64,000 bases of DNA from Prorocentrum cordatum. Lineage: Eukaryota > Sar > Dinophyceae > Prorocentrales > Prorocentraceae. The notes beneath the pieces were generated by a model that saw only the letters and a program-made list of their open reading frames with translations, was not told the DNA's origin and did not search any database. A program made the position numbers and the translations under genes. The DNA is taken from NCBI GenBank assembly GCA_963575745.1, contig CAUYUJ010018879.1, positions 105,001 through 169,000 on the forward strand. The letters run 5' to 3'. Of this stretch, positions 49,195-59,500 are shown piece after piece. The first letter of the stretch is position 1, and each line of letters opens with the position of its first letter.

Positions 49195-50090
49195 TTGGTC
49201 ATCACTGCAGAAGCAAAGCCGAAGACCAACGACGACAAGGTCATGGACTGCTCCGAGAAGGCGGACGGAGAGGAGACTGTGATCTCCGATGGCCCTCCTC
49301 CATGGTTCAAGGCTTTCGAGGACCGCCTGAACGCTCAACTATCAAACAACACATCGAGCATCCAAGAGGCTAGGGATGAAGCAGGACATGCCATACGAGC
49401 GGCACGTGAAGCGCAAGACATGTTGGAAGATGCTGGAGCCGACGTGAAAAACCTCGGGGCTGATATTGAGATCGAATACGTTGCGAAGGCGACATTACAC
49501 AAGGATTTGGAGGCCAGTGGAGGAGCACGTCAAGAAGCCACTGATGACCGCGAAGGAGGGCACGTACGTACAAATTCACCAACAACCACCACAGGACAAC
49601 CGGGAGCTGCAGGTCATCGTGGGATGCCTGAAAGAGGAGGAGGAAGAAGACCACATCACCAAGCAGTTCTAACAAAGTGTGGAGGAATGGGGTGAAGGAC
49701 AGGATTGTCAAAAGCTCAAGCTTCCTCGACCCAGCTAAAATCGGAGTTGTGAATTGTACTACAGATTCTGCTAGAAGGGGCTTCCTGAAGAAGATGAGGG
49801 GAAGAACAACCAAGTGGCAGTGTGGGGGAAACAATGCTGTTCAAAAACAACAACACGATCGAAAAACGGATCATTGGTGAAATCCTGGGCAAGGTGGAAC
49901 ATCACCTGATGGCTTCGAACAACATTCGATCCGCATCTTATGGGATACCGGGATCATCAAAATCAAGGGTATATAGGTTGACGAGGTCAGGGAGGACGGA
50001 GATCTGGAAACCTACGGGGACGGGGACCAGGTCAAGCAGGAAGCGGTGGCGTTCATGGAGCGGTGGCGGGACAAGCGCGACGCAATGTGA
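49195..50090 (+). pseudogene. Decayed LINE ORF1-like gene
   Basis: Protein-like sequence runs through four changes of frame. Segment 1 from ATG 49195: SDGPPPWFKAFEDRLNAQLS then a helical coiled region (DEAGHAIRAAREAQDMLEDA). Near 49510 the frame shifts: EGTYVQIHQQPPQDNRELQV, EEEEEDHITKQF, stop. Near 49690 it shifts: FLDPAKIGVVNCTTDSARRG FLKKM, which has the look of an RRM-type beta strand with an RNP1-like segment. Near 49825: MLFKNNNTIEKRIIGEILGK, VEHHLMASNN. Near 49940: IIKIKGI, a TAG (49972-49974), then VDEVREDGDLETYGDGDQVK, AFMERWRDKRDAM and TGA at 50088-50090. Coiled coil plus RRM-like plus C-terminal domain matches the plan of LINE ORF1 RNA-binding proteins. No ORF2 follows, so the element is 3' truncated or rearranged. 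Confidence 0.6.
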
Positions 50091-50930
50091 CGACACGGGC
50101 AACTACCCGACCCCAGCTTCTTACCCAGACCAGCGGGGGGGCCTATCAGAATATGGCAACCTTTTTGGCACCAGATCCACATCGCATATTTCACATTCGA
50201 CCCACGGTGTTCCTGACAAATCTCGTGAGGATTTTTGGACTCCCGAAGGGACTGCAATGTGGACCCAAATCTTCCGAACAATCATTTTCTGACTGCCTTT
50301 CGGGACATGTTCGGATCCCTATCGCAGGACTCCGAAGAACCATTTCTGCATGAAGGCGTACACCTCTGGCCACAGCCAGACCTTGTTCCCGATCCTCCTG
50401 AACCTCCTCATCGTCTCCATTCCCTTTCTTGTGGAGGTGATACAGAGGGTTTGGGCAACGCTACCGCTTCCGACAATATTACAGCGACAAATTCTTCTAA
50501 GACAGACTTTGGCTATCAGCGGTGGTCATCAGCGGCCGGGAACCTTGACTGGTGGCTATCACAGGAGTCCGCCTACGTATCACATCCTTGAGGCCACGGC
50601 CTCCACGCCATGCCCTGATGCACACGGGCGGGCTCCCCGGAGGAGCGCGCACGACTCCAGCGTTCACATTGCTTCGCTTCGCCTGCTCGACTTGGCCGCT
50701 TGGGCCCGCCTTCCCAACCCGTCTGTCTGTGCCACGTGTTTTCTGCTCCTAGACCCCTCACCTGCTACTCTCTCTCTTGCTCCATCCTCCTCCCTCCCCT
50801 TGTCCCTTCCTTCCATCCGTCCTCCCTTCCACTGCCTTCGGGATGCAAGAAATACACGGTGCAGGCAAGAAAGATCCCAAGGGACGAAAAGGGCGGGTAT
50901 CGAGGGTTCGGGATATACGTGTTGAATGGC
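50091..50930. other. Intergenic after ORF1 remnant
   Basis: No reverse transcriptase or nuclease motif in any frame. Plus frame at 50350 has LFPILLNLLIVSIPFLVEVI, a hydrophobic run without context. C/T-rich tract at 50760-50830. Confidence 0.4.
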
Positions 50931-50934
50931 CCGC

Positions 50935-51480
50935 GAGACGACCTGGGAGAACTCTTGGGGTCTCCTGTGAGCTTCCTGGGAGCCTCTTGGAAGCACCTCG
51001 GGGGCCTCTTTGGGCCTCTTGCGGGCCTTGGGGGACTTCTTAAGGGCCTCATTGCCCGTCTTAGGGCATTCCTGGCCCGTCTGCCGCCGTCGGAAGCCGC
51101 CTTAGGGGGCCTCTCTGGGCCGACTTGGGGCTGTCTCGGGGTGCTCCAGGGCCGTCTTGGAGGCCATCTTGGGCGTCTTGGGAGCCATCTTGGGCGTCTT
51201 GGGGCCCTCTTTGGGCCGTCTTGGGCGCGTTTTGGGGCGCTCTGGGGCCATCCTGGACGCCTGTTTGGCGATCTTGAGACGATCTTTGGGGGCTCTTGGG
51301 CCGTCTCGGGCCATCGGAAGACCGAAGAACAGAACATGCCATCATCCTTCAAACATATGGGAACGCCATGATTTTGGCCTCTTCGGGCCTTCCTGGAGGC
51401 CCTCTCGGGGACCTCTTGGGCCGTCTTTGAGACATGTTGGGGGCCTCTTGGGGCGTCTTGGGCCATCTTGGAGCCATCTT
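50935..51480. repeat. CCAAGACGGCC-type array, copy 3 (opposite orientation)
   Basis: GGGCCGTCTTGGAGGCCATC, TTGGGCGTCTTGGGGCCC and similar words are the reverse complement of the arrays at 12430 and 46830. A spacer with ACATATGGGAACGCCATG lies near 51355. Confidence 0.75.
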
Positions 51481-52510
51481 ACGCTCGGCCACATGGGCGA
51501 TCCCAACAGGCAGGGAGCGGCGGTAATTCGCCGTAGGCGTCTTCGATACGTGTCACATTGTGCACAACTGGACATCCGTAAATGGCGGGCTCCGGAAACC
51601 CTGAACCACCCAATATTGTCATCTCGTAGGATGCAATGTCTCACTTGCGCCAGCTTCCACTGGCGGAGCCGCCCTCGTTCTACTTCTGCCGCCCTTCCGC
51701 TGAGAAAGAGATATCGACTTCTTCGATCCTCGAAGGCGAGGCCCTTCCTTGAACGCATCAAACGGCGAACTTAAAGAAGATACGGCCAGACAGGATACGA
51801 CGTATAACAGTTACGAGCACATACCAAACATGAAACACTATCGTACACACAAAACATAATGAGCATCCATGACGACCGCTATATAATCACACGCGACAGA
51901 CGCCGAAACCACTAGCAGCAGCCCCCTTGTGCGGATCGCCCGAGGCAGAATGATCTCGCCATGGGTCGTTAAGTCTCTGATTGTCCCCAGAGGCCAGAAA
52001 ATGCCCAGATATCGACCCCCGTGGTTCTGCCTCACGATGGGGCAGGGAAAAGGCTCCCCACAAGCCTGCATCCTGCCCAAACGCCAGGAACCATCGTCCC
52101 TATGTCACCGATCCTCCTCCTGCTACTCCTCCAGAGGGCCGCGTCTCTACGAGGTCCCCGGATGTCTCAAGAGGTCCATGGAAGCTTGTGAAGGCTCCCA
52201 AGAGGGCGGGAGACAAAAAAGACCCTCAATCATCGATCATGGAACCTCGATCATCGGCACTAGATCCAAAGATGAAGAACCCCCGATCGCCGCCGTCACT
52301 GCGTTCGCAAAGCCCCACTTCGTGTGCGCCGAGGGGAGGGGGGGCTGGCGCATCATCATGGTCCGAGGCACATGCGCGGACGAGAAGGGCCAGGCGGCAT
52401 CCCGACAGAAGGTCGAGGGAACCGTTACGTCTGGGAGATGCCTCACAACCCTGGCCATGATGGCAACCCACACGCACACATGTCCTCGCAACCCCTTGTC
52501 GGGCGCACGC
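51480..52510. other. Intergenic, no gene recognised
   Basis: Ordinary sequence. No element ends, domains or strong arrays seen. Confidence 0.4.
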
Positions 52511-52522
52511 CAACATCGGGAA

Positions 52523-52663
52523 TGGACAGACCCCCCTTTAGCAAAACGTGGTTCAGTGAAAACGACCTGAGGCCCAAACCTGGCGGGCGCAAGCGCGGAA
52601 AACAGCGGCCACGGCGCCCTCTCGAGAGCCGAAAACGGACAATTCACTAATCGACGTGTCTCT
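52523..52663 (+). repeat. Dispersed repeat D10, copy 2
   Basis: Partner of 32405-32555, sharing CCTTTAGCAAAAC/CCTTCAGTAAACC-like blocks, CGGCCACGGCGCCCTCTCG and a TCACTAATCGACGTG end. See that entry for the conserved peptide. Confidence 0.45.
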
Positions 52664-52888
52664 GCTGGGGGTTCTGCCCACCCCCGACAACAGGGCCTAC
52701 GGATCCGTGGATCCGGCGCGCGGAAGACGGACCTCCACAAGGTCGGGGGGGGGGGGGTGCTCCCCGACGCACGGGGCCACTGCCGCCCGATGCCCGGAGA
52801 CGGAGCGCGCCGAGCCCGCCGTGGGCACGGCATCTGCGCGCCCCAGTGGACGTCTGCGCCTCCGCGACTCGCTGGGCGCTCCCAAGCA

Positions 52889-53048
52889 CTTACCGGCCTC
52901 GAACGTATGCCTATCCCTAAGATTGACACGCCCAAAGGCGAGGACAATCTTAGGGATCCGCCCTCAAAAAATAAGGGAATCCCTGAGATTGGCATCGTGA
53001 TGAGGAGGTGCCCAACATAGGGATAGGGAAATGTTCCAGGCTGGTAAG
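52889..53048. mobile_element. MITE with ~37-bp inverted ends (CTTACC)
   Basis: CTTACCGGCCTCGAACGTAT, GCCTATCCCTAAGATTG faces the inverse of CTTACCAGCCTGGAACATTT, CCCTATCCCTATGTTG. About 160 bp; inner CAATCTTAGGGATCCG adds further fold-back. One copy here. Confidence 0.75.
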
Positions 53049-53059
53049 ACACCTCCCCA

Positions 53060-53830
53060 CGCCGGTCGCGTGGCGCCGATCCAGCAAGTGTGAGCTCAGA
53101 ACCAGCAGCCGCCGCTGCTTGAGACACGGCCGCGTGCCCCGAGTTAGCCACGCCCGCGGAGACGCCGACAGCGACTCCTGAACAGAACGACAGACAAATC
53201 CTGCTGGTCTTCGTTCGGCTGCACGCAAAGACTGACCCTGGGCAAGAGTGGCCTTTGGTGGGCGGCTTTTGGGGGGCGCGATGGGGCCAAACGCAAGCGC
53301 GCAAGACGCCACCGACCGCACCACGCTCGGCGATCGGGGGACCCCAGTCAGCCCGCACCAGAAGGTCACTCCGGCGAAGGGTCACTCTTACGTGTAGTCG
53401 ATTCGTCCCCACTCGTTCGCACTCGTCCCTGTCCTCCACGCCCAGCGTGTCGGGCGGGTGATCTGGGGGGTTGTCCTGAACGAGTGGCGAAGAAGGGGGC
53501 CCTCGAGGGGCCCATTGGGATCCCTTTTGGAGCCAGCAAGGGTCCCAAAAGGAAACCCGAAGGGTCCCTCCAGAGCCTTCGTTTTTCACCCCCTATGCAG
53601 GTCCCCCCATTGACTGACTGCCTACCAGACCACCCAAACCCAACCAGAAGAACCGAATGTCGGGTTGCGGGGGGGGGGTACGGGCTTCATGCGTGTTTCT
53701 CCTGAATGCTCCCAGACCCCCCCCCCCTTTGGAAATGGAGGGCCAATCGGGGGCTTCGGGCTGGCTGGGCTGGGGTGGTTTGGTGTGCGGTGATTAGCAC
53801 CCGCCCGAGGGTGGGAAGAACTCGGGGATC
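53060..53830. other. Intergenic, no gene recognised
   Basis: GC-rich; palindromic GGGCCCTCGAGGGGCCC at 53498-53514. No domain-bearing frame. Confidence 0.4.
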
Positions 53831-53832
53831 GG

Positions 53833-54059
53833 CTACCCCGGGTGAATCAGACCCAGGTCGGCAGGAAACCAAAAACTGAAATGCAGGGGGAACAAAAAAA
53901 CTGCAACGCAGGTCTTCGCAAACCCGGGTCAGCCAATATGCGCGGCCGCCTCGCGGCTCCTTAACCCGGGCCAGCCAGAGAGGGTCTTCGAAGGATCCTG
54001 CAGGATCCAGTGCCCTGGCTAACCCCCGTTTGCAGTGACCCCCGTCTCTTGAGCCCCGA
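53833..54059. repeat. Dispersed repeat D6, copy 5
   Basis: GCAGGAAACCAAAAACTGAA, CAATATGCGCGGCCGCCTCG, AAGGATCCTGCAGGATCCAG, CTAACCCCCGTTTGCAGTGA, CTCTTGAGCCCCGAA. Same subtype as 29101-29323. Confidence 0.7.
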
Positions 54060-54280
54060 AAGAACGGGCGGGGGGTTGTCCGGTCCTCGGTGCGCTCCTC
54101 GAGCGCCCTGGCCCGGAGCTCCTGAGCGAGGGGGGTGCGGCGAAGGCGCCGAGGGCGGCGCGCAGGAGCGGCGACCACCTGCGACAGTAAAGGGCGGCGG
54201 CGGCGTCGGCGGAGGCGGCGGGGGACGACGAGGGAAGACGGCGGGATCGAGAGGGAGGAGGGCAAGGAAGAGGAGGACGA

Positions 54281-54460
54281 GGAGGAGGAGGAGGAGGAGG
54301 AGGATCTGTTTGAAGGAGAGGAGGAGGGGCACGAGGAAGACGACGACAACCAGACGAAGACGACGACAACCAGACGACGACAACCAGACGACGACGGCGA
54401 CGACGACGACGACGACTAGGACGACGACGAAGACTAAGACGACGACGGCGACGACCAGAG
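54281..54460. repeat. GGA then GAC arrays
   Basis: GGAGGA (54281-54303) then ACGACGACAACCAGACGACG repeats to about 54460. Poly-Asp/Arg/Thr frames only. Confidence 0.9.
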
Positions 54461-54488
54461 ACGACACTGGTGACGACACGGCGCTCGC

Positions 54489-54554
54489 CTGGCGGCGCTG
54501 CTCGTCGGAGAGCACTGCAGTGAAGTCGGAGCACTTGCCGATCTCGAGGAGCAC
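54489..54554 (-). CDS. Candidate 66-bp micro-exon
   Basis: Minus strand GCCTTCGAG precedes 66 bases encoding VLLEIGKCSDFTAVLSDEQR then RQ, followed by GCGAGC, a possible GC donor; phase 0. Hydrophobic/charged pattern unlike neighbouring repeats. The frame also extends upstream (RVFALAFE), so the acceptor is uncertain. Unproven. Confidence 0.3.
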
Positions 54555-54820
54555 CTCGAAGGCGAGGGCGAAGACACGATCAAGACGGCAAAAAAGGGCG
54601 AAGGAAAACTATGGGGAGGAGAAAGATATCATCCGGAAGAGGAGACGACTGAAGGAGGAGGAGGAGGAGGAGCAGGAGTGGGAATGAGCAGGGTTCCCCA
54701 GCCCCCTCGAGGGTTTTAAACAAACCAACGACGACAACCGAGGAATTTGAAGCGTTGGGCAGCTACAGCTTCGCTTCGGATCGAACCACAGGGCTTGGTC
54801 CAGCTTCAGCCGATCTCGTG

Positions 54821-55002
54821 ATCGTCGTCGTCGTCGTTCTCGTGGTCGTCGTGGTCGTCGTGATCGTCGTCGTCGTCGTCGTGGTCGTCGTCGTCGTGGT
54901 CGTCGTGGTCGGCGTCGTCGTCGACGTCGTCGTGGTCGTGGCCGTCAGTGTCGTCGTCGTCGTCGTCGTCGTCGTCGTGGCCGTCGTCGTCGTCGTCGTG
55001 GC

Positions 55003-55048
<46 letters not shown>

Positions 55049-55056
55049 CTTGTGCG
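54821..55056. repeat. CGT array
   Basis: About 235 bp of CGTCGTCGTGGTCGTCG repeats; Val, Ser/Arg, Thr or Asp runs only. Confidence 0.95.
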
Positions 55057-55339
55057 CTCCCCGTCGGGAACTGGGCCTGGCCAGCCACCTTCCCAAAGGA
55101 CCCGACCCCAGCCAGTTCTCGCCCACCGTTCGGCCACCCGCCTGCGGGCCCCGCACGGGGCGGGCGGCTGCAGGCGCTGGCCTCTTTTTCGGCAGATGCA
55201 GCTCTGCCGTCGGCGCCGGTCGCCCGCCGCCCAACAAAAAATACCAGATTTGGCCTCCAAGGTTCTTGCGTCATTGCCACCCGTCCTTACACTCGTCTTG
55301 ACTGTCTTACCCAAAGAGTTCGGGACAGGTCTAGCCCTC

Positions 55340-55622
55340 CCTCTCCTCCTCCGCCTCCTCCTCCTCCACCCCCCCTCCTCCTCATCATCATCCGCCAGCT
55401 CCTCCTCCTCCTCCTCCTCCTCCCCTCCTCCTCCTCCTCCTCCTCCTCCTCCTCTTCCTCCTCTTCCTCCTCCTCCTCCTCCTCCTCGCCTCCTCCTCTC
55501 CTCCCCTCCTCCTTCTCCTCATCCCCCTCCCCCTCCTCTCCTCCTCCTTCTCCTTCTCTTTTTCTACCTTTTCCGCCTTATCCTCCTTTTCCTCCTCCTC
55601 CTCCTCCTCCTCCTCCTCCTCC
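55340..55622. repeat. TCC array
   Basis: Long imperfect TCC/CTCCTT array; low-complexity frames. Confidence 0.95.
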
Positions 55623-55757
55623 TGGGCCCAGGTCCCCAGAGGGAGGGCTTGGCCTGGCTGCGGCCACACAGCGTGACAGAACTGCCACCAGACTTGGAAT
55701 CGCATGGGAGTCTGAGGTGGCCCAGCACTGGTTCCGGCCAGCAAGAAAGGCGGGCAG

Positions 55758-56133
55758 TGGTGGGCTTGCTTTCCACAGCAACCACCATAAGTACGGCAGG
55801 TTCGTGTCGTGCCGACCCCAGCGTTGGTTTTTGACACCGCAGGGATCGTTCAAGCTTGAACGATCGGCCGCTGCCGCAACGTCCGATCGTTCAACATCGA
55901 TCGATTCTGGGTCGCCGGCGGCGTTCAACCTTGAACGCCCGCGCTGGGGTCGCCGCTGGTCGACACGACGCAAACCTACCGTAGGAGGGGGAGGGGGTCC
56001 TTCCACTCCTCCTCCTCCTCCTCCTCCTCCACTCCTCCTCCTCCTCCTCCTCCTCCTTTTCCACATCCACCTCAATCTCCACATCCTTCCCCCCTTCAAC
56101 TGATGGTGGCGGTGGTGGAGAGCATGCCCATCA
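55758..56133. mobile_element. F3 pyrimidine-cargo MITE with nested insertion
   Basis: Left TGGTGGGCTTGCTTTCCACA, ACCACCATAAG; right inverse CTGATGGTGGCGGTGGTGGA, GAGCATGCCCATCA. GGCAG flanks both ends exactly (55753-55757 and 56134-56138). A second TA-flanked element (55794-55981) splits the left arm from GGAGGGGGAGGGGGTCC and the TCC array at 56005-56060. Confidence 0.85.
55794..55981. mobile_element. Nested 188-bp TA-flanked element inside F3
   Basis: Left CGGCAGGTTCGTGTCGTGCC, GACCCCAGCG faces the inverse of CGGTAGGTTTGCGTCGTGTC, GACCCCAGCG. TA at 55792-55793 and 55982-55983. Removing it rejoins CATAAG with TAGGAGGGGGAGG, close to CATAAGTTGGAGGGGGAGG in the intact F3 at 22614. Inside are GATCGTTCAAGCTTGAACGATC-type palindromes (55847-55868). 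Confidence 0.8.
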
Positions 56134-56142
56134 GGCAGGTTC

Positions 56143-56548
56143 GAGGTGCTGGGTTCCGAAAGGCTTCTTGCCAATTTCTGCGGGGGCCATCTTCGGACTG
56201 CGGGACAGTGAACAATCGAGCTGGGGCAGAAAACTACACCAGGTGGACCCCGGCAGGGATCCTGGGACCGATTTCGAACAGAGTTGTCCTCATCCCCCCT
56301 CCTGGCCGATTTTGTGGGGCCCCAAGCAGTTCAGACCACCCTGCCGTCTCCAACACCAGACCCCCCGCCGCAGGAGCTACGATTTTCCCGCGGGGGGGGG
56401 GGGGGGCGAAGAAGTTTTTTCTTTCTGCCAGGGAGAAGGAGAAGGAGAGCACGGGACGACGGGCGCATGAGACGGACCAGGAACAGGAGTGACCAGAAGT
56501 GACCATGAAAGGACAAGCGTCCGCAAAACAAAACGGGTTGGGCGGGGA
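56143..56548 (-). other. 3' flank / putative 3' UTR of the LINE
   Basis: Lies downstream of the ORF2 stop on the minus strand. No poly-A or simple 3' repeat is seen. There is a C/G run at 56393-56406. The true 3' end of the element is not determined. Confidence 0.4.
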
Positions 56549-59500
56549 CTAATCCGAAGATGAGTCCCCGCCATCACGGCGAGGGATCCTGGTGGGTCGT
56601 CGGGCCGTTCCACCCACACCCCCATCACCGTGAGGCAGCAGAATACTACCCTCCTCCCGAGCCTCCCTCGCACGCTGGACCGCATCCGAAGCTTCCCGCC
56701 GCACTCTGGCCAGCAGCACAGCCTTCGGGGGTCCCCTGTGCGAGGGAAAAATGCCTCGACGGATCCTGTCAAGGTTCTGGGCTCCTTTGGGGGAGGGCTC
56801 CTGGCAAGGTCTTGCGAGCCACCTACCATCCACAGTGGCGGTGAGCCCGCAACAAACACAAAAATGCAAGGAAAACTCAGGCCAGTAGAAGATTTTGTGG
56901 GAAGAGTGGGCCGAGGTGGCCCCAATCAAAATCTCACCAGTTCTCAAGACAAATTGGCTCCACTCCGACTTCTGGCCTCGGACCTCAGGGGCCAGACCTG
57001 GACAAGACTGGGCACAAAACTTGAGAAGCTGGGTGGAGGCCACGATCTGACTGCAAACTCTACAACGCCACCTGTTCCCGACCTGCTCACAATCGTGAGA
57101 GGTGTCCCTCAGGGCAACGGCCTTCCTGGAGGGGGGGGGCACCCGCACTTTGGCGAGCCTGGTAGCCTGCCAGGGGTCGACCTGGAGTGAGCAGATCAAC
57201 GCACGTCTGGCCCTGCGCCTGACAAGGTGGGCGATGCAATCATAGATGTCAGTGCTGGGGGCAGGCTGCCGAGTATACTGGAACAAGGCCTCGTCCGCCG
57301 CTCCCCCCGCAAGTTCATCCGCGCACATGTTGCCTGCAGTGAGGAAGACTTGCCTCGCACTGAGAGCCTTGCCAGAGTCCTCAAGATGGGCGGCCGTCCA
57401 CGCGACCTGTACTTCAGCCACCCCCCGATACCGCAACGCCACCGCCACCCTGAACCACAAGTCCTGATTCGGGCCTAACTTGCCGTGGGCACGACCCGCT
57501 CTCCAACCATCCAGGACTGGCTGGCAATCAGTGACATAAATGATGGGTCCCGTGGTTTCTTCCAGAGCGATGGCGAGCGCAGCTATCTCCGCGCGCGACA
57601 CAGCCTGCCGCGGCCCCAGGAGGGGGGACGAAACTCCCGAGACGGGCTCCCAGGAGCCATCCTCAGCTCTCCGAATGAGGGCAACTCCTGAACCACATCG
57701 CCTGCGTCTCGGGTCGCTGCTGTATTTGCCCCCTGACCCATCTCCAAAAATGTGGGGAGGGTCCTGGCCAGGGGCAACACAAAACTCACTGAGGCGAGAG
57801 GAGCCGTAGTACGTAAGAGGAGGGGCCTCAAGGGGGTCAAGGAAGACGGGGCAGGTGAGGTCTCTCGACGGAACTCCTCTCAGCCATAAAGAAGGGTCTG
57901 CTTCCCATTGCGCCGTGGCCTGGGAAGCCAGTGGTTGCGTGCTGCAAAAATCTTGGTGATCAACATTACACACGCATTGCCATATTCTGTGAAACAAGGT
58001 CTCAGGGGCCGCCTTGCACCTTGGGCAAGTAACGTCAACCGTGTAGCCACAGTCGACTTGGCGCTGACGTGGCCATTGGCCCCCCGAGGCCACGCACAAG
58101 GTGATGCCCCAAAGATCCGACTGGCCCCGAGACTCGAAACGGCGGGGTTCCTGTTGCAGTGGAAGGAGGTCGGCTCCTTCTTTCAAACTGTCGCCTGCCT
58201 CGTGCCCAGCAGCACCTTGCCACAACTTGGCCTTCATGTCAGAAACGAACTCATGCAACAGGTCTGCGTGGTCAGCCATCGGGAGTAAATCAAAGTCTGG
58301 GTCGCCCATCCGTGGGAACCTCCACGCATGCTCCGCATGCTCAGGTCGTTCCCACAGGTCAGGTTCCCTGGGCTCCCATCCTGCTTCAATAAGGGTGGCC
58401 TGGACTGCAGCTATGGGCCCCCGAATGCCTCTCCACCTTTTGGCACCAAGCGAATCGAGCTGCGACCGAACGATACCCCACGACCGTCGAATACGAGGTT
58501 GGAGGGCAGGGAAGCGCTTCCACAGCTGCAGCCAGGCGTCCACCAATTGGCGGCGCAGCTCCAGGGCGGGATCTCCATCCCCCAGCACAGTCTGCAGAAC
58601 AGTGGTTAAACATTTGCCCTTACCCATTCCCGAGACCGTGCGAGCAGCTTGTCGCCTCAGAAGCAAGACCTGACTCGGTGGCATACCATAAACTTGATGG
58701 CCAAAGCTGGCCTGTGGTAAGGCTCCCGTGCGCCAAGCGCCCTGGGTGACTTTCCTCAAACCAGCCAGCCTGCGCATCTTCACAATCCTAGAAAAGCGGC
58801 CACTGGCTTTAGCCATTCTCTGGCGTGCCTTCTTCCTAGTCCGAAAGCGACCTGCCGCAGTGTCAACGCCTAAATCAACTCCTACAGAAGCGAACTTAGC
58901 GGGCATCCCTCGGGCTCTGAAAATTCTGGCTATGCGCTTCCCAAGCTCAGGAGAGGACGCCAAGACAACCGTTTTGTCCGAGACCGTGAGCCTCTTGAGT
59001 CTGAATCCCTCCGAGAAAGCTTCAGCTAAACCTTCCATCTCCGAAACAACAGTGGCCTGGGTGCCCTCAGATCTTGCCACAGTGTCATCGACAAAGGTCC
59101 ATAACGAGGCCTGTGGGGCTCTAGCGTGCGCAGCTTCCAGAACAGAATGCAAGAACACTTTTCCAAGGCAGACTCCATGCGAAGATCCAGCCACAATCGA
59201 GCGGCCAGGGCAGAACGGCTCGCTGATGACCGAGCCCTCCTTGAGGATGCGCGGCGCCATGAAGAGCAGGATCTCCATGAGCAGCACCGTGGGAGGGAAG
59301 TTGAGCCCCCGCGCCGCAACCACCAGGAGGGTGAATGAGATGGAGTCGTAGAACTTGGCTATGTCCAGCAGTACAGTCGCCGTTGCCTTGCCTGCAGTAG
59401 CAGAGGCCTCGTCCATGAGGCTTCTCGTCATAGCAGCTCTCAGGGCGCTGCTGCCCCTGATGGCTGTGTCCCAGAAGGCCGAAAGTCCATCCGACCAACT

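Noticed and set aside
54755-55834. 359-residue poly-Val/poly-Leu frame resembling membrane segments
   Set aside because: Encoded by CGT and TCC arrays.
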